From assembly GCF_003478445.1 (NCBI RefSeq), contig NZ_QUET01000007.1, positions 1 to 64,000 of the forward strand: a DNA stretch of 64,000 nt, in the 5' to 3' direction. The stretch comes from Roseburia sp. AM59-24XD (GTDB lineage Bacteria; Bacillota; Clostridia; Lachnospirales; Lachnospiraceae). The position numbers and the translations under genes were made by a program. Below, piece after piece: positions 1-9,354 of the stretch (position 1 is its first letter; the number at the start of each line of letters is the position of its first letter). Below the pieces are notes generated by a model. The model had not been told where the DNA came from. It worked only from the letters and a program-made list of their open reading frames with translations, and did not search any database.

Positions 1-113
1 GAAATTATTTAAGAAAAAGTTTTTATGTTGATTACTCTACTTTTAACAACATTATTGAATATATCAACATTGAACAAATAATGAAAACTCTGTAAAAAAA
101 TCATGTTGATAGC

Positions 114-147
114 GACAAATTTTCTTTTAGAAGTTTGTCGTTTTTTT
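114..147 (+). terminator. Rho-independent terminator upstream of topB
   Basis: An inverted repeat with arms CGACAAA and TTTGTCG, extended inward with one mismatch, is followed directly by a run of seven T. It would end transcription coming from the part of the element left of the window. The AT-rich bases 1-113 hold no gene I can support. Confidence 0.7.
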
Positions 148-171
148 ATGCCTGAAAGGAGGAAATTTTAT

Positions 172-2262
172 TTGATTTTAGTTGTCGCAGAAAAGCCCAG
201 TGTGGCGCAAACAATCGCTGCCGTACTTGGGGCAAAGGAAAAGAAAGACGGATTTCTCACAGGAAGCGGCTATATCGTTTCTTGGTGCGTAGGACATTTG
301 GTAGGGCTTTCCGAAGCTGCCGCCTACGGGGAGCAGTATAAAAAGTGGAGCTATGACAGCTTACCGATTTTGCCGCAGGAATGGAAGTACACCGTTTCGG
401 CTGACAAGGAAAAGCAATTCAAAACCTTAAAGGAGCTTATGCACCGGGCAGACGTTTCCGAAGTCGTCAATGCCTGCGACGCAGGGCGCGAGGGAGAACT
501 CATTTTCCGTTTTGTCTATGAAATGGCGGGCTGCAAGAAACCTATGCGCCGCCTTTGGATTTCCTCTATGGAGGACAGCGCAATCAAAGAGGGCTTTTCC
601 CGTCTGAAGAACGGCGAGGAATACGACGCGCTCTTTGCTTCCGCATTATGCAGGGCAAAGGCTGACTGGTTAATTGGTATCAATGCCACCCGCCTTTTCT
701 CTGTCCTTTATAATCATACCTTGAACGTGGGGCGCGTACAGATCCCGACCTTAAAAATGCTTGTTGACCGGGACGCAGCGATTACCACTTTCAAGAAAGA
801 AAAATACTACCATGTGCGCCTTGCCTTATCCGGCGCGGAAGCTGCAAGTGAAAGAATTTCAGATAAGGCAGAAGCCGACGCATTAAAAACGACTTGCGAA
901 GTGTCAAAAGCAGTCTGTACTTCCCTTGTGAAAGAGAAAAAGACCGCAGCCCCGCCGAAGCTCTTTGACCTTACTTCTTTACAGAGGGAAGCAAACCGCC
1001 TGTTCGGATATACGGCAAAGCAGACCCTTGACCTTGCACAAGCCCTGTATGAAAAAAGACTTCTTACTTATCCGAGAACCGACAGCGCATTTCTGACCGA
1101 CGACATGGGCGACACAGCGGCGGGCATTATCAAACTGCTTTGTGGAAAGTTTTCTTTTATGGCGGGAAAAGACTTCACGCCGGAGCTTGGAAAGGTGCTG
1201 AACAGTAAAAAGGTATCAGACCACCATGCCATTATCCCGACTATGGAACTTGCAAAGACCGACCTTGCCGCGCTGCCGGAAAGCGAAAGGAATATCCTTA
1301 CCCTTGCCGGGGCGCGTCTACTTATGGCGACCGCTGCACCGCATACCTTTGAAGCGGTTACGGCAATCTTTGAATGTGCCGGACAGTCCTTTACCGCAAG
1401 GAGAAAAACGGTACTGTTCGACGGGTGGAAAGAGATTGACCGAAAATACAGGGCAGCCTTAAAGAACAAGACCGAAACGGACGACGCAGACAGCGACACA
1501 GAAAAGACTCTGCCGCCATTTACCGAGGGACAGACCTTTGAAAATCCGGCGGCAACGGTAACGGAGCATGACACAACACCGCCGAAACCTCACAACGAAG
1601 CGTCGCTGCTCTCTGCTATGGAGCGTGCCGGAAGTGAGGACACCGACCCGGACGCAGAACGCAAAGGGCTTGGAACTCCCGCCACCCGCGCCGCCGTCAT
1701 TGAAAAACTGGTAAAGGGGGGCTTTGTGGAGCGAAAAGGCAAGCAGCTACTTCCCACAAAAGACGGTATCAACCTTGTGTGCGTCCTGCCGGACACATTG
1801 ACAAGCCCGCAGCTTACCGCAGAATGGGAAAACAATCTGACGCAGATTGCAAAAGGCAAGGCAGACCCCGCTGCATTTATGGAGGGTATCGAAAATATGG
1901 CGCGGGAACTGGTAAAGACCTATCCGTTTCTTTCTGATGATAAAGCGCAGATGTTCAAGCCGGAACGGGAGGTGTTGGGAAGCTGCCCCCGCTGCGGTTC
2001 TCCTGTCTATGAGGGAAAGAAAAACTACTATTGCAGCAACAAGGACTGTATCTTTACCATGTGGAAAAATGACCATTCCTTTGAAGAACGAAAAGTAACC
2101 TTTACCCCGAAGATTGCCGCTGCACTCTTACAGTCCGGCAAGGTAAATGTGAAAAAGCTCTATTCCCCAAAGACGGGCAAAACCTACGACGGAACTATCG
2201 TATTGGCTGATACGGGCGGGAAATATGTCAACTATCGCATTGAACTGCCGAAGAAAAAATAA
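172..2262 (+). CDS. topB: DNA topoisomerase III (TopB) of an integrative conjugative element
   Basis: Type IA topoisomerase that passes single DNA strands; plasmid and ICE copies are thought to help resolve transfer or replication intermediates. An N-terminal TOPRIM domain (VVAEKPSVAQ at the start, then DAGREGELIF) is followed by the central gate domain with the active-site tyrosine in LTYPRTDS near residue 300, and a C-terminal zinc ribbon (CPRCGSPVYEG, then CSNKDC). I start at TTG 172, eight bases after AAAGGAGG; the ATG codons at 103 and 148 lie upstream of that ribosome site and 103 overlaps the terminator. This gives 696 residues, usual for the ICE-borne family. It is the first gene seen of the Tn1549-like backbone and reads into the antirestriction gene. 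Confidence 0.93.
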   Translation: MILVVAEKPSVAQTIAAVLGAKEKKDGFLTGSGYIVSWCVGHLVGLSEAAAYGEQYKKWSYDSLPILPQEWKYTVSADKEKQFKTLKELMHRADVSEVVNACDAGREGELIFRFVYEMAGCKKPMRRLWISSMEDSAIKEGFSRLKNGEEYDALFASALCRAKADWLIGINATRLFSVLYNHTLNVGRVQIPTLKMLVDRDAAITTFKKEKYYHVRLALSGAEAASERISDKAEADALKTTCEVSKAVCTSLVKEKKTAAPPKLFDLTSLQREANRLFGYTAKQTLDLAQALYEKRLLTYPRTDSAFLTDDMGDTAAGIIKLLCGKFSFMAGKDFTPELGKVLNSKKVSDHHAIIPTMELAKTDLAALPESERNILTLAGARLLMATAAPHTFEAVTAIFECAGQSFTARRKTVLFDGWKEIDRKYRAALKNKTETDDADSDTEKTLPPFTEGQTFENPAATVTEHDTTPPKPHNEASLLSAMERAGSEDTDPDAERKGLGTPATRAAVIEKLVKGGFVERKGKQLLPTKDGINLVCVLPDTLTSPQLTAEWENNLTQIAKGKADPAAFMEGIENMARELVKTYPFLSDDKAQMFKPEREVLGSCPRCGSPVYEGKKNYYCSNKDCIFTMWKNDHSFEERKVTFTPKIAAALLQSGKVNVKKLYSPKTGKTYDGTIVLADTGGKYVNYRIELPKKK

Positions 2263-2267
2263 CTGAA

Positions 2268-2391
2268 TAGCAAGCATAGGAAAAGAGTACCCTTTTCCGT
2301 AAAATCCCTGCTTTCTCTACCGAGAACGGCGGGGATTTTTGCTTGTTGGGAAGTTCCCAAACCCTCTGAAACAGCAGAAAGGAGGTTACAC
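2268..2391 (+). promoter_or_regulatory. Structured leader of the antirestriction gene, duplicated upstream of mobC
   Basis: The spacer holds a dyad GGAAAAG...CTTTTCC (2281-2300), a GC hairpin followed by T residues that looks like a terminator or attenuator (about 2303-2340), the palindrome TTGGGAAGTTCCCAA (about 2345-2359) and AAAGGAGG before ATG 2392. The first 34 bases and the palindrome region recur almost identically, inverted, at 9661-9767 upstream of mobC. Shared control or an oriT-like role is inferred; neither is shown by the sequence alone. Confidence 0.55.
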
Positions 2392-5300
2392 ATGGTAAGT
2401 TTACGGGACACCGTAAAGGACTATCAAGAAGAATTAAGGGACGGTATCGCTTGGGTGGCGTTTTGGAAAACGGGACGTTCTTGGAACGCCGAATATTTCC
2501 ACCTTGAAATGAGCGACTACCTTTACCCGAAGGACAGAAGCCGCATGGAAGAAATCAAACAGGCTGACCCTGCCGCCGTTGTGGTAAACGGCTATTATTC
2601 CGGCTATCTTGGCGAGGATATGAACCTTGACGAGCTGACCGCCGGGGTGCACCGCCACTACGAAAACGGATATAGCAATATCGGGGAATTTATCGAAGTC
2701 CACGACGACAGGCTGCCGCCGGAGCTTATCGAGGAAGCAAGAGCCGCCGCCCACGCTGCGGCGCTTCCGTTCTCTGAAAAAGCCTACCGGGATGGCGAAG
2801 AACCCGACCCCTATCTATTTGACGGGAGCATGAGCATTGAGGACTACGAACTTATGCACCGCATGATTGAAAACGAAAGGAGTGAACGCATGGCAGAAAT
2901 AAAAACAGGATATTCCACATACGACCATGACCGCTTAGACCCGGCAGACAGTATGAGGATAGAACGCAAGCTATATTTTGAACAGGACAAAGCCGATATT
3001 TCCGGGTTGACTGTCTTATCTATGGAACAGCTACGGGAAATCCGCGAGGAAAGCGCGGCGGCTGAACAGACAATTTATGAAGATTTGAAACAGCGGGCGG
3101 CTGCATGGGAAGCACAGGCAGGACAGACCCTTGCCGTTGATAAAGCCATTGAGTATGTGAGGACACCCGAAGTCAAGCATACCGCTAACCAGTGGGAAGC
3201 CGCAGAAAATGACCGCCATATCATTAGCAACCGCGTTTATCAAATGCGCTACCACATTTATGAGAATACCCGCTATGACCGGGAAAAGGAACAATCCGTT
3301 CCCTATGCGTGGACGCTCTCATGGAACGTTTACACCAACAGCCCGGACGGTTACAATCAAGCAAAAATCGCCGGACAGGAAAAGAAATTTGCAGACAAGG
3401 CAGCTATGGAAAAATATCTGAATGGGCGTATCAAAGCCTATCAGCATTTATTTACTGAAATATCGCCGCCTATTCCGAAAGAATATGCCTACCATTTCAA
3501 GATAAACGGGCAGCTTTTACCGAACTACACGATTGAGGGCGAGGAACGGGAACAGCCGACCACTGAACAGGCAGCACCCGTCCCGACAGAGCCACCGCAG
3601 AACATAGGGCAAAGGAACGAGCCGGAACAATTTGCAATTCTGATTAACAGCCGCAGCCGTTTTGAAACAGGCGAACCGGGCGGCGTGTGGCTTTCCATGC
3701 CGACCACAAAGGAGCAGCTTCACGAAGCTATGAGAACTGTCGGCATTACCGCTGACAATCCACAGGACTTTTTTATTAACGGATATTCTGATAATGAAAA
3801 CAGGCATATTGCCTTACCCTATGACATGGTATGCGCCGCTGACATTGACAGCCTTAATCTTCTTGCAGCGCGTATCGCACAGCTTGACCCCGCAGAGCTT
3901 CCAAAGCTCAACGCAGCCTTGCAGCAGAAACAGGGATTTGAAAATATCGGACAGATAATTGATTTTACTTACAACGTGGACTATTTCGTACATATCCTCG
4001 GAGTGAACACGTCCCGCGACTTGGGCGACTATTACCTTAACAAATCCGGCATGGTGCAAATGCCCGAAGAATGGAAAAACGGCGTTGACCTTGCTGCTTT
4101 TGGAAAAAATGCTGCCGAGCAGGAGCAGGGCAGCTTTACCCCTTATGGCTACCTTGTGAAAAGCGGCGACGAATGGGAACGCCATTTTGAGGGGCGCGAA
4201 TTGCCGGAGGAATACCGCATTATGAGTTATCCGAAGCCGGAACAAAGCGAACAGGACAAGATTTTTATGGACGCAGCCGCCACAGAACAAACCGCCCCGG
4301 CGACAGCCATAGAGCCGCAAAAGCCCCGCCCGGTTATCCCTATCGTGCTGACAAGCGAAAAACCCGCAGAAAAGATGAAAGAGATTACCGACCGTTTGGA
4401 GCAGGGCATTACAGAACTCTTTGACAGTGAACGCTACAAAGAATATCTCAAAGTTATGTCCCGCTTCCACAATTACAGCTTTAACAATACGCTGCTTATC
4501 GCCATGCAGAAACCCGACGCTTCCCTTGTGGCAGGATTTACAGCTTGGAAAAATAACTTTCAGCGCAACGTAATAAAAGGAGAAAAGGGTATCAAGATTA
4601 TTGCCCCGTCGCCGTTCAAGGTAAAACAGCAAACGGAGAAAATCGACCCACATACAAGGAAGCCTGTTATGGGGAAAGACGGGAAACCTGTCATGGAGGA
4701 AAAGGAAGTCACCATACCCGCTTATAAGGTGGTATCTGTCTTTGATGTGTCGCAGACCGAGGGAAAAGAATTGCCGGATATTGCGGTTGACGAGCTGACT
4801 GGGGACGTTGACCGTTACAAGGACTTTTTCATAGCCCTTGAAAAGACTTCTCCTGTCCCTATTGGTTTTGAAAAAATCACAGGTGGCGCACATGGCTACT
4901 ATCACTTGGAGGATAAGCGTATCGCTATTGATGAGAGCATGAGCGAGTTGCAGACCCTCAAAACCGCTATCCATGAAATCGCCCACGCAAAGCTGCATGA
5001 TATTGACTTAAACGCCCCGAAAGACGAGCAGCAGCCCCGCGTTGACCGCCGTACCCGCGAGGTGGAAGCAGAAAGCGTAGCCTATACTGTCTGCCAACAT
5101 TACGGACTTGATACGTCTGATTATTCCTTTGGATATGTCGCCGGTTGGAGCAGCGGGCGGGAACTTGCGGAGCTGAAAGGCTCTCTTGAAACAATCAGAA
5201 GCACCGCTGCCGAGATAATCAACAGTATAGATGAACATATCGCACAAATCCAAAAGGAGCAGGACAAGGAACAGGCAGCCCCCGCACAGGAGCAGCCGGA

Positions 5301-6117
5301 ACAGGAAGCCCCACAGGACAAAGACACCTTTTCCATTTATCAGATAAAAGGCGGGGACGAAACAAGGAACTTGCGTTTTGAACCTTACGACCGTCTGACT
5401 GCCACAGGACACCGGGTAGACCCGAAAAACTATGCGCTTGTCTATTCCGCAGAGCTTACGCCGGGGACTTCCCTTGAAGATATTTACACCCGCTTTAATA
5501 TCGACCACCCGAAAGATTTTAAGGGACACAGCCTTTCCGTTTCCGACATGGTGGTGCTTCATCAGAACGGGCAGGACACCGCCCACTATGTAGACAGCTT
5601 TGGTTATAAGGAAGTGCCGGAGTTTTTCAAGGAGCAGGAAAAAGCCCTCATTCCCGACGACTTGGAAACGGGCGAAACAATCAAAACACCGAGGGGGACT
5701 TTCTATGTAACCGCCATGAGCCGCGAGCAAATGGAAGCTGCCGGATATGGATTACACCACCAGTCCGACGACGGAAAATATTTAATTATGGGGAACGGAA
5801 CGCGGGCGTTTGCCATTTTCGCAGAGCAGCCGGAAAACTATCTGAAAGCTGCTGAGCAGACCACCGAGCAAAACTACAACATGATTGACGGGCAGATAAA
5901 CAACACCCCGACCGTTGCAGAACTGGAAGCAAAGGTAAAGGCAGGAGAAACCATTTCCCTTGTTGACCTTGCGGAAGCTGTCAAGGCTGATAAGGAACGC
6001 GGAAAGGCAGCAAAAACGGAAAAGAAGCCCTCTATCCGGGCGCAGCTTAAAGCAGATAAAGAAAAGACCGCACAGAAAAAAGCGACAAAATCAAAAAATC
6101 ACGAATTGGAGGTATGA
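2392..6117 (+). CDS. Giant multidomain ICE protein: ArdA-like, ArdC-like metallopeptidase, YodL and DUF4316 domains
   Basis: A 1241-residue protein typical of Tn1549-like elements. Residues 1-400 look like one or two small ICE domains of unknown role. Residues about 410-600 (EPGGVWLSMP, FFINGYSDN) resemble ArdA, a DNA mimic that blocks type I restriction enzymes. Residues about 645-795 resemble the ArdC N-terminal single-strand DNA-binding domain (FHNYSFNN, GEKGIKI), followed by a zincin motif HEIAHAKLH at 861-869. Residues about 983-1080 match a YodL-like domain and the end a DUF4316-like domain; the tail is very basic. Likely role: protect incoming transferred DNA from host restriction. Domain naming is from memory of the families; the HExxH motif and the length are seen directly. 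Strong ribosome site AAAGGAGG. Confidence 0.8.
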   Translation: MVSLRDTVKDYQEELRDGIAWVAFWKTGRSWNAEYFHLEMSDYLYPKDRSRMEEIKQADPAAVVVNGYYSGYLGEDMNLDELTAGVHRHYENGYSNIGEFIEVHDDRLPPELIEEARAAAHAAALPFSEKAYRDGEEPDPYLFDGSMSIEDYELMHRMIENERSERMAEIKTGYSTYDHDRLDPADSMRIERKLYFEQDKADISGLTVLSMEQLREIREESAAAEQTIYEDLKQRAAAWEAQAGQTLAVDKAIEYVRTPEVKHTANQWEAAENDRHIISNRVYQMRYHIYENTRYDREKEQSVPYAWTLSWNVYTNSPDGYNQAKIAGQEKKFADKAAMEKYLNGRIKAYQHLFTEISPPIPKEYAYHFKINGQLLPNYTIEGEEREQPTTEQAAPVPTEPPQNIGQRNEPEQFAILINSRSRFETGEPGGVWLSMPTTKEQLHEAMRTVGITADNPQDFFINGYSDNENRHIALPYDMVCAADIDSLNLLAARIAQLDPAELPKLNAALQQKQGFENIGQIIDFTYNVDYFVHILGVNTSRDLGDYYLNKSGMVQMPEEWKNGVDLAAFGKNAAEQEQGSFTPYGYLVKSGDEWERHFEGRELPEEYRIMSYPKPEQSEQDKIFMDAAATEQTAPATAIEPQKPRPVIPIVLTSEKPAEKMKEITDRLEQGITELFDSERYKEYLKVMSRFHNYSFNNTLLIAMQKPDASLVAGFTAWKNNFQRNVIKGEKGIKIIAPSPFKVKQQTEKIDPHTRKPVMGKDGKPVMEEKEVTIPAYKVVSVFDVSQTEGKELPDIAVDELTGDVDRYKDFFIALEKTSPVPIGFEKITGGAHGYYHLEDKRIAIDESMSELQTLKTAIHEIAHAKLHDIDLNAPKDEQQPRVDRRTREVEAESVAYTVCQHYGLDTSDYSFGYVAGWSSGRELAELKGSLETIRSTAAEIINSIDEHIAQIQKEQDKEQAAPAQEQPEQEAPQDKDTFSIYQIKGGDETRNLRFEPYDRLTATGHRVDPKNYALVYSAELTPGTSLEDIYTRFNIDHPKDFKGHSLSVSDMVVLHQNGQDTAHYVDSFGYKEVPEFFKEQEKALIPDDLETGETIKTPRGTFYVTAMSREQMEAAGYGLHHQSDDGKYLIMGNGTRAFAIFAEQPENYLKAAEQTTEQNYNMIDGQINNTPTVAELEAKVKAGETISLVDLAEAVKADKERGKAAKTEKKPSIRAQLKADKEKTAQKKATKSKNHELEV

Positions 6118-6119
6118 GC

Positions 6120-6326
6120 ATGATTAGACTGACCGTTGAAGAAACGAACCTGTTGAGCATTTACAATGAGGGCGGTAAGCGCGGGCTTATGGAGAACATC
6201 AACGCTGCGCTGCCGTTCATGGACGAGGATATGCGGGAACTGGCGAAGCGCACCCTTGCAAAAATCGCACCTCTGACAGAAAATGAGTATGCGGAGCTTG
6301 CTATTTTCGCCGCTGATGAGGTATGA
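6120..6326 (+). CDS. Transposon-transfer assisting (TTRAP) family protein
   Basis: A small acidic helical protein of 68 residues (MIRLTVEETNLLSIYNEGG at the start) that I recognise as the TTRAP family found next to this gene order in Tn1549-like elements. Its biochemical role is not known. TTGGAGG at 6106-6112 fits ATG 6120 better than ATG 6114, which would leave almost no spacing. The start follows the stop of the preceding gene immediately and the stop overlaps the start of the next gene, so the three are translationally coupled. Confidence 0.75.
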   Translation: MIRLTVEETNLLSIYNEGGKRGLMENINAALPFMDEDMRELAKRTLAKIAPLTENEYAELAIFAADEV

Positions 6327-6688
6327 CCGGGGGTAAGCGGCTTACGCCGCCCCAAAGCCGAAAAGTCAACAGCCTTGTAAAAAAGGAGTGCTGCAACTGC
6401 GATAACGGACACTGTATTTTACTGGACGACGGGGAGGAATGTGTCTGCCCGCAGCTTATTTCCTATTCGCTTCTATGCGAATGGTTTCAGACTGCCGTAC
6501 TTCCTCTTGATAAGCTGCTGTATGCAGAGCTTTTCAAGACCGAGGATAAAAAGCGTTGTACCGAGTGCGGAGTTTCTTTTGCGTCCACCTCTAACAGTGT
6601 AAAATACTGCCCGGACTGCCGGAAGCGTATTACCCGCAGACAGGCAGCGGAGCGCATGAGGAAACGACGCGCCCTTGTTACGCAGTAG
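6323..6688 (+). CDS. Cysteine-rich VLP domain protein of the ICE
   Basis: 121 residues, matching the Cys-rich VLP family carried by Tn1549-like elements. It has two cysteine clusters: ECCNCDNGHC with a following CVCPQL near the N-terminus, and CTECGVSF plus YCPDCRKR near the C-terminus, the latter a likely zinc knuckle. A basic tail (RRQAAERMRKRRA) suggests nucleic acid binding. ATG 6323 overlaps the TGA of the preceding gene. Function within conjugation is unknown. The stop codon sits inside the left arm of a long inverted repeat. Confidence 0.75.
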   Translation: MTGGKRLTPPQSRKVNSLVKKECCNCDNGHCILLDDGEECVCPQLISYSLLCEWFQTAVLPLDKLLYAELFKTEDKKRCTECGVSFASTSNSVKYCPDCRKRITRRQAAERMRKRRALVTQ

Positions 6689-6790
6689 GGGCAAAAAAAG
6701 CCTTATTTTATGCGGCTCTGACAGCCGTTTTCTAAGGCGGTAAGGGATTAAATACCTTTCCCCTCAAAATAGGACTTTTACTGCGTAACA
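6676..6790. repeat. Long imperfect inverted repeat over the end of the Cys-rich gene
   Basis: TGTTACGCAGTA at 6676-6687 is the exact reverse complement of 6779-6790, and the inner flanks 6697-6710 and 6765-6778 pair at 11 of 14 positions. The transcript could fold into a large stem with smaller hairpins inside. It lies just before a strong terminator and at the edge of the accessory minus-strand genes. Confidence 0.6.
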
Positions 6791-6817
6791 CATACTTAAA
6801 ACGCACCTACAAGAAAT

Positions 6818-6863
6818 GGGGCGCGGACAGTCATTTACTGGCTGTCTGCGCCCCGTTCTTTTT
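6818..6863 (+). terminator. Strong terminator ending the topB-to-Cys-rich gene block
   Basis: A 13-bp stem (GGGGCGCGGACAG with CTGTCTGCGCCCC, one G-T pair) is followed by GTTCTTTTT. It separates the plus-strand transfer genes from the convergent minus-strand accessory genes. Confidence 0.85.
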
Positions 6864-6866
6864 GCA

Positions 6867-7433
6867 TTATAGAGGTAATGTACCTAACAATGCGATTATT
6901 CCAGATGCTATTAAGCTTCCGCTTGCACCAACGGCTAAGTCTTTGAGAATACGCAAAGACTTTTTCACGATACCGACATCTTCTTTACTTTCAACTGCTT
7001 TAATTGTGTCCTCAATAATTGTTTTTACATTTTCAGAATTTTCTTTGAAAGTTGTTTGAAATTGAGGAAAATCAACATATTCCCTTATCTCTTTTAAAAC
7101 TTCAAGAGCCTTGTCATAATTGAATGTCTGTGAGTTAGTCATTTCTTGCGTAGCACCATCGGAATTTTGCTGTATTTGTATTCCATTAGCGTTATCTCCG
7201 ATAACTATTGTTGCTCCTTTTTCTCCAGCTTCTTTCAAGGCAGCGACTATTTCGTTATGTCTGCGTAATTCCTCGGCTTCTTTTTCTTCTCGCGCTTTTT
7301 GAATGCTTCTAATGGTTTGTTCCTGTTCTCTTTGTATTCGTGCCATTTGGTCTTGTACCGGATTTACATATTGCATGGTTTTTGTCAAATCCAGACTAAA
7401 TTTTGATAAATCAATATCTTTGAAGTCTGACAT
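6867..7433 (-). CDS. Unknown ICE accessory protein: coiled coil, beta-like middle, hydrophobic C-terminus
   Basis: I do not recognise a named family. The 188-residue product has a charged helical stretch about residues 30-70 (REQEQTIRSIQKAREEKEAE), a Gly/Asn/Gln-rich strand-like segment (IVIGDNANGIQIQQNSDG), a second helical region and a hydrophobic end (AVGASGSLIASGIIALLG) that could insert in a membrane. The IQIQQ-type segment between coiled coil and hydrophobic tail resembles proteins I have seen near phage-defence genes, but that is recollection. ATG 7433 has AAAGGA upstream; the ATG at 7451 does not. It lies 37 bases downstream of the next gene on the same strand, so the two probably form an operon. 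Clearly more AT-rich than the ICE backbone. Confidence 0.6.
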   Translation of the reverse strand: MSDFKDIDLSKFSLDLTKTMQYVNPVQDQMARIQREQEQTIRSIQKAREEKEAEELRRHNEIVAALKEAGEKGATIVIGDNANGIQIQQNSDGATQEMTNSQTFNYDKALEVLKEIREYVDFPQFQTTFKENSENVKTIIEDTIKAVESKEDVGIVKKSLRILKDLAVGASGSLIASGIIALLGTLPL

Positions 7434-7470
7434 AATTAAATATCCTTTCATTTTCTTTTTGTAATAGGGA

Positions 7471-7941
7471 TTACTCTGGAATAATCTGTGCTAAATCGTC
7501 CTCTACATCAAGCCCATAAGATTTAGCAATTTGTCCTATCATAATGCCAAAAACACCGCGTAATTCACCAACCGCAGAAGTGAAAATCCAGTTGTCAATA
7601 TTTCCGCTTTGGCAAGCATAGCAGCGGAAATCTTTACGGTCTGGACATTTACTTAAAAACTTATTACAAGCGTTACGCATTGCTCGAACATAAGAATTAA
7701 GTTCTGAATTTTCATCAATTTGCTGAAGTTCAGATGTAAGATAATTCTTTATTTCTGTAACTGATGTAATACACGGACATACAGATTCATATTCATATGC
7801 AGAATACAACACCCTGCGAGGTTCAAGAAATACAATTATGCGCCGAGCAATACTTCTTTCAGTATCAACAGGGTTCCACGATAATCCAAAAATAGGGCAA
7901 CTAATACCTGTAAGCCTATTCATTATTTCTGAAAATCTCAA
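7471..7941 (-). CDS. DUF6650-like accessory protein
   Basis: 156 residues with a conserved-looking start (GISCPIFGLSWNP, then RRIIVFLEPRRVLY) that I tentatively match to DUF6650, a family without known function. The centre holds a Cys cluster (CYACQSGN) and the C-terminus ends in an acidic helix. No signal peptide or membrane segment is visible, so it is probably cytosolic. AAGGA lies eight bases before ATG 7941, and a TATAAT box on the minus strand lies at 7970-7975. It is the first gene of an AT-rich two-gene unit inserted between backbone genes of the element. A defence or maintenance role is possible only by context. Confidence 0.6.
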   Translation of the reverse strand: MRFSEIMNRLTGISCPIFGLSWNPVDTERSIARRIIVFLEPRRVLYSAYEYESVCPCITSVTEIKNYLTSELQQIDENSELNSYVRAMRNACNKFLSKCPDRKDFRCYACQSGNIDNWIFTSAVGELRGVFGIMIGQIAKSYGLDVEDDLAQIIPE

Positions 7942-8008
7942 TGTCCTTCACATCCTTTCTATTTTTTTAATTATACTATAAAATTATGAATAAATCCACC
8001 ATAGAAGG

Positions 8009-9354
8009 CTATCCACGCTCTGGTTCCTTGCCCCGTTCCTGTTCTTTGCCCTGCCGCAAAATACTGTCTATGTTCTGTTTGATAACGTCGTATTCCTTGA
8101 CCTGTTTTTTCAGCTTGCCATAATCAGTGTAAAGGACTTCTTTTTGCGCTTGTAGTTTCCCGTATTCTTCCTGCATGGCGGCAAGGTTGGGAAGTTTAGT
8201 AACGCCCGCCGCTTTCAGTGTCTTTACTGCTGCTTTGTGGAGTATCAGACTGCTTTCCTGCTTTGCCCGGTACGCGTCCTTATCCTTTGCCCTGCGGTAT
8301 GCTTCATAAACAGGCTTTGTCTTTTGGTAGGTGGTAACGTGCTTCATCAGCACTGCCATGTCTGCAAGATGCTTCTCCACGCTCTTTAATGCGTCTGCTG
8401 TCTTTACATTTTCCGCATTTATTTCCTCAATCCGGCTGACTAAATCTGCGTACTGCTCAATCTTATGTTCCGTCAAGAAATTCATAGTCTTTGCAGCCAG
8501 TTTCAGATTATGGATTTTCGCCCACTGTTCATAGCCCCGGCTCTCTTGTGCTTGATACTGTTTTCAATGTCGATAAGCAGCGATACGCCGCGCTGCTCTT
8601 TGGGAGCTTTCGTCGCCTTTGTGCGCTTGCCCTCTATCCGTTCTCTTATGGCTTCTTCTGTATAATCTACACCGAGAGTTTTTAAGCGGGTAAAGCGTTC
8701 CTGTCCGGGAGCGCGGCAGGAGATATATTTTCCCGGCTTTATCTCATAACCCGCTGCCTGTAACCGCTGCAACAATTCTTCAAAACTTGCTACTTGGGGG
8801 ATAAGCGTATCAACGGCAATTTTCAGCTTGCCTTTCCAACTTGTACCGACCTTTTCCGCTTGATATTCTGCATAGCTTTTTCCCTTGCTGCCTTTGCCCG
8901 GAACGACAACAGACAGCCCGTTTTCCCGGCACAGCTTATCGCTCATGTTCCGTATGCCGTAGTAACTGCGTTTGTTGGAATTGTACTTATGGTAGTCAAC
9001 AAAATTGACCGCACAAAAAATGATATGGTTATGGATATGCCCTTTGTCTATGTGGGTAGTTAAGACGTATTCATGCTGTCCCTTTGTTACCGCGTCGGCA
9101 AGCTGCTTTCCGATTTCGTGGGCTTTCTCATAGTCTACTTCTCCCGGCTCAAAGGACTGTATCAAATGGTGGGCGAGATTGTTCCCTTTCTCTATGGCTT
9201 GTGCAAGCGTAAATCCGAACTCAATGTCTGCCGTTTCATAGCTGCACCCAAAGGAGGACACAAGCATTTTCCCGTCTGTTTTATCCGGGTTTTGGATATA
9301 GTCAAGGGCTTTGCTCAACGTGCTTTTAATAGGCTTAATCTTTGTAACCGCCAT
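8009..9354 (-). CDS. MOB-P type relaxase (conjugative nickase), interrupted by a one-base frameshift
   Basis: Relaxase that nicks oriT and pilots the strand into the recipient. The N-terminal half (283 residues) shows the candidate tyrosine in ALDYIQNP and the metal-binding motif HIDKGHIHNH, followed by a DNA-binding region. The frame breaks at 8550/8551: reading AAG|CACAAG as AAGGCACAAG restores IKAQESRGYEQW and joins the 158-residue coiled-coil C-terminal part into one 448-residue protein. So one G on the coding strand is missing, either a real mutation or a consensus error like others in this window. The gene start overlaps the end of mobC by 40 bases. If real, the element may not transfer by itself. 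Confidence 0.85.

Noticed and set aside
3814..4998. Long minus-strand open frame of 394 residues
   Set aside because: It is antisense to the giant antirestriction gene, has no ribosome site and odd composition; a shadow caused by GC-biased codon use.
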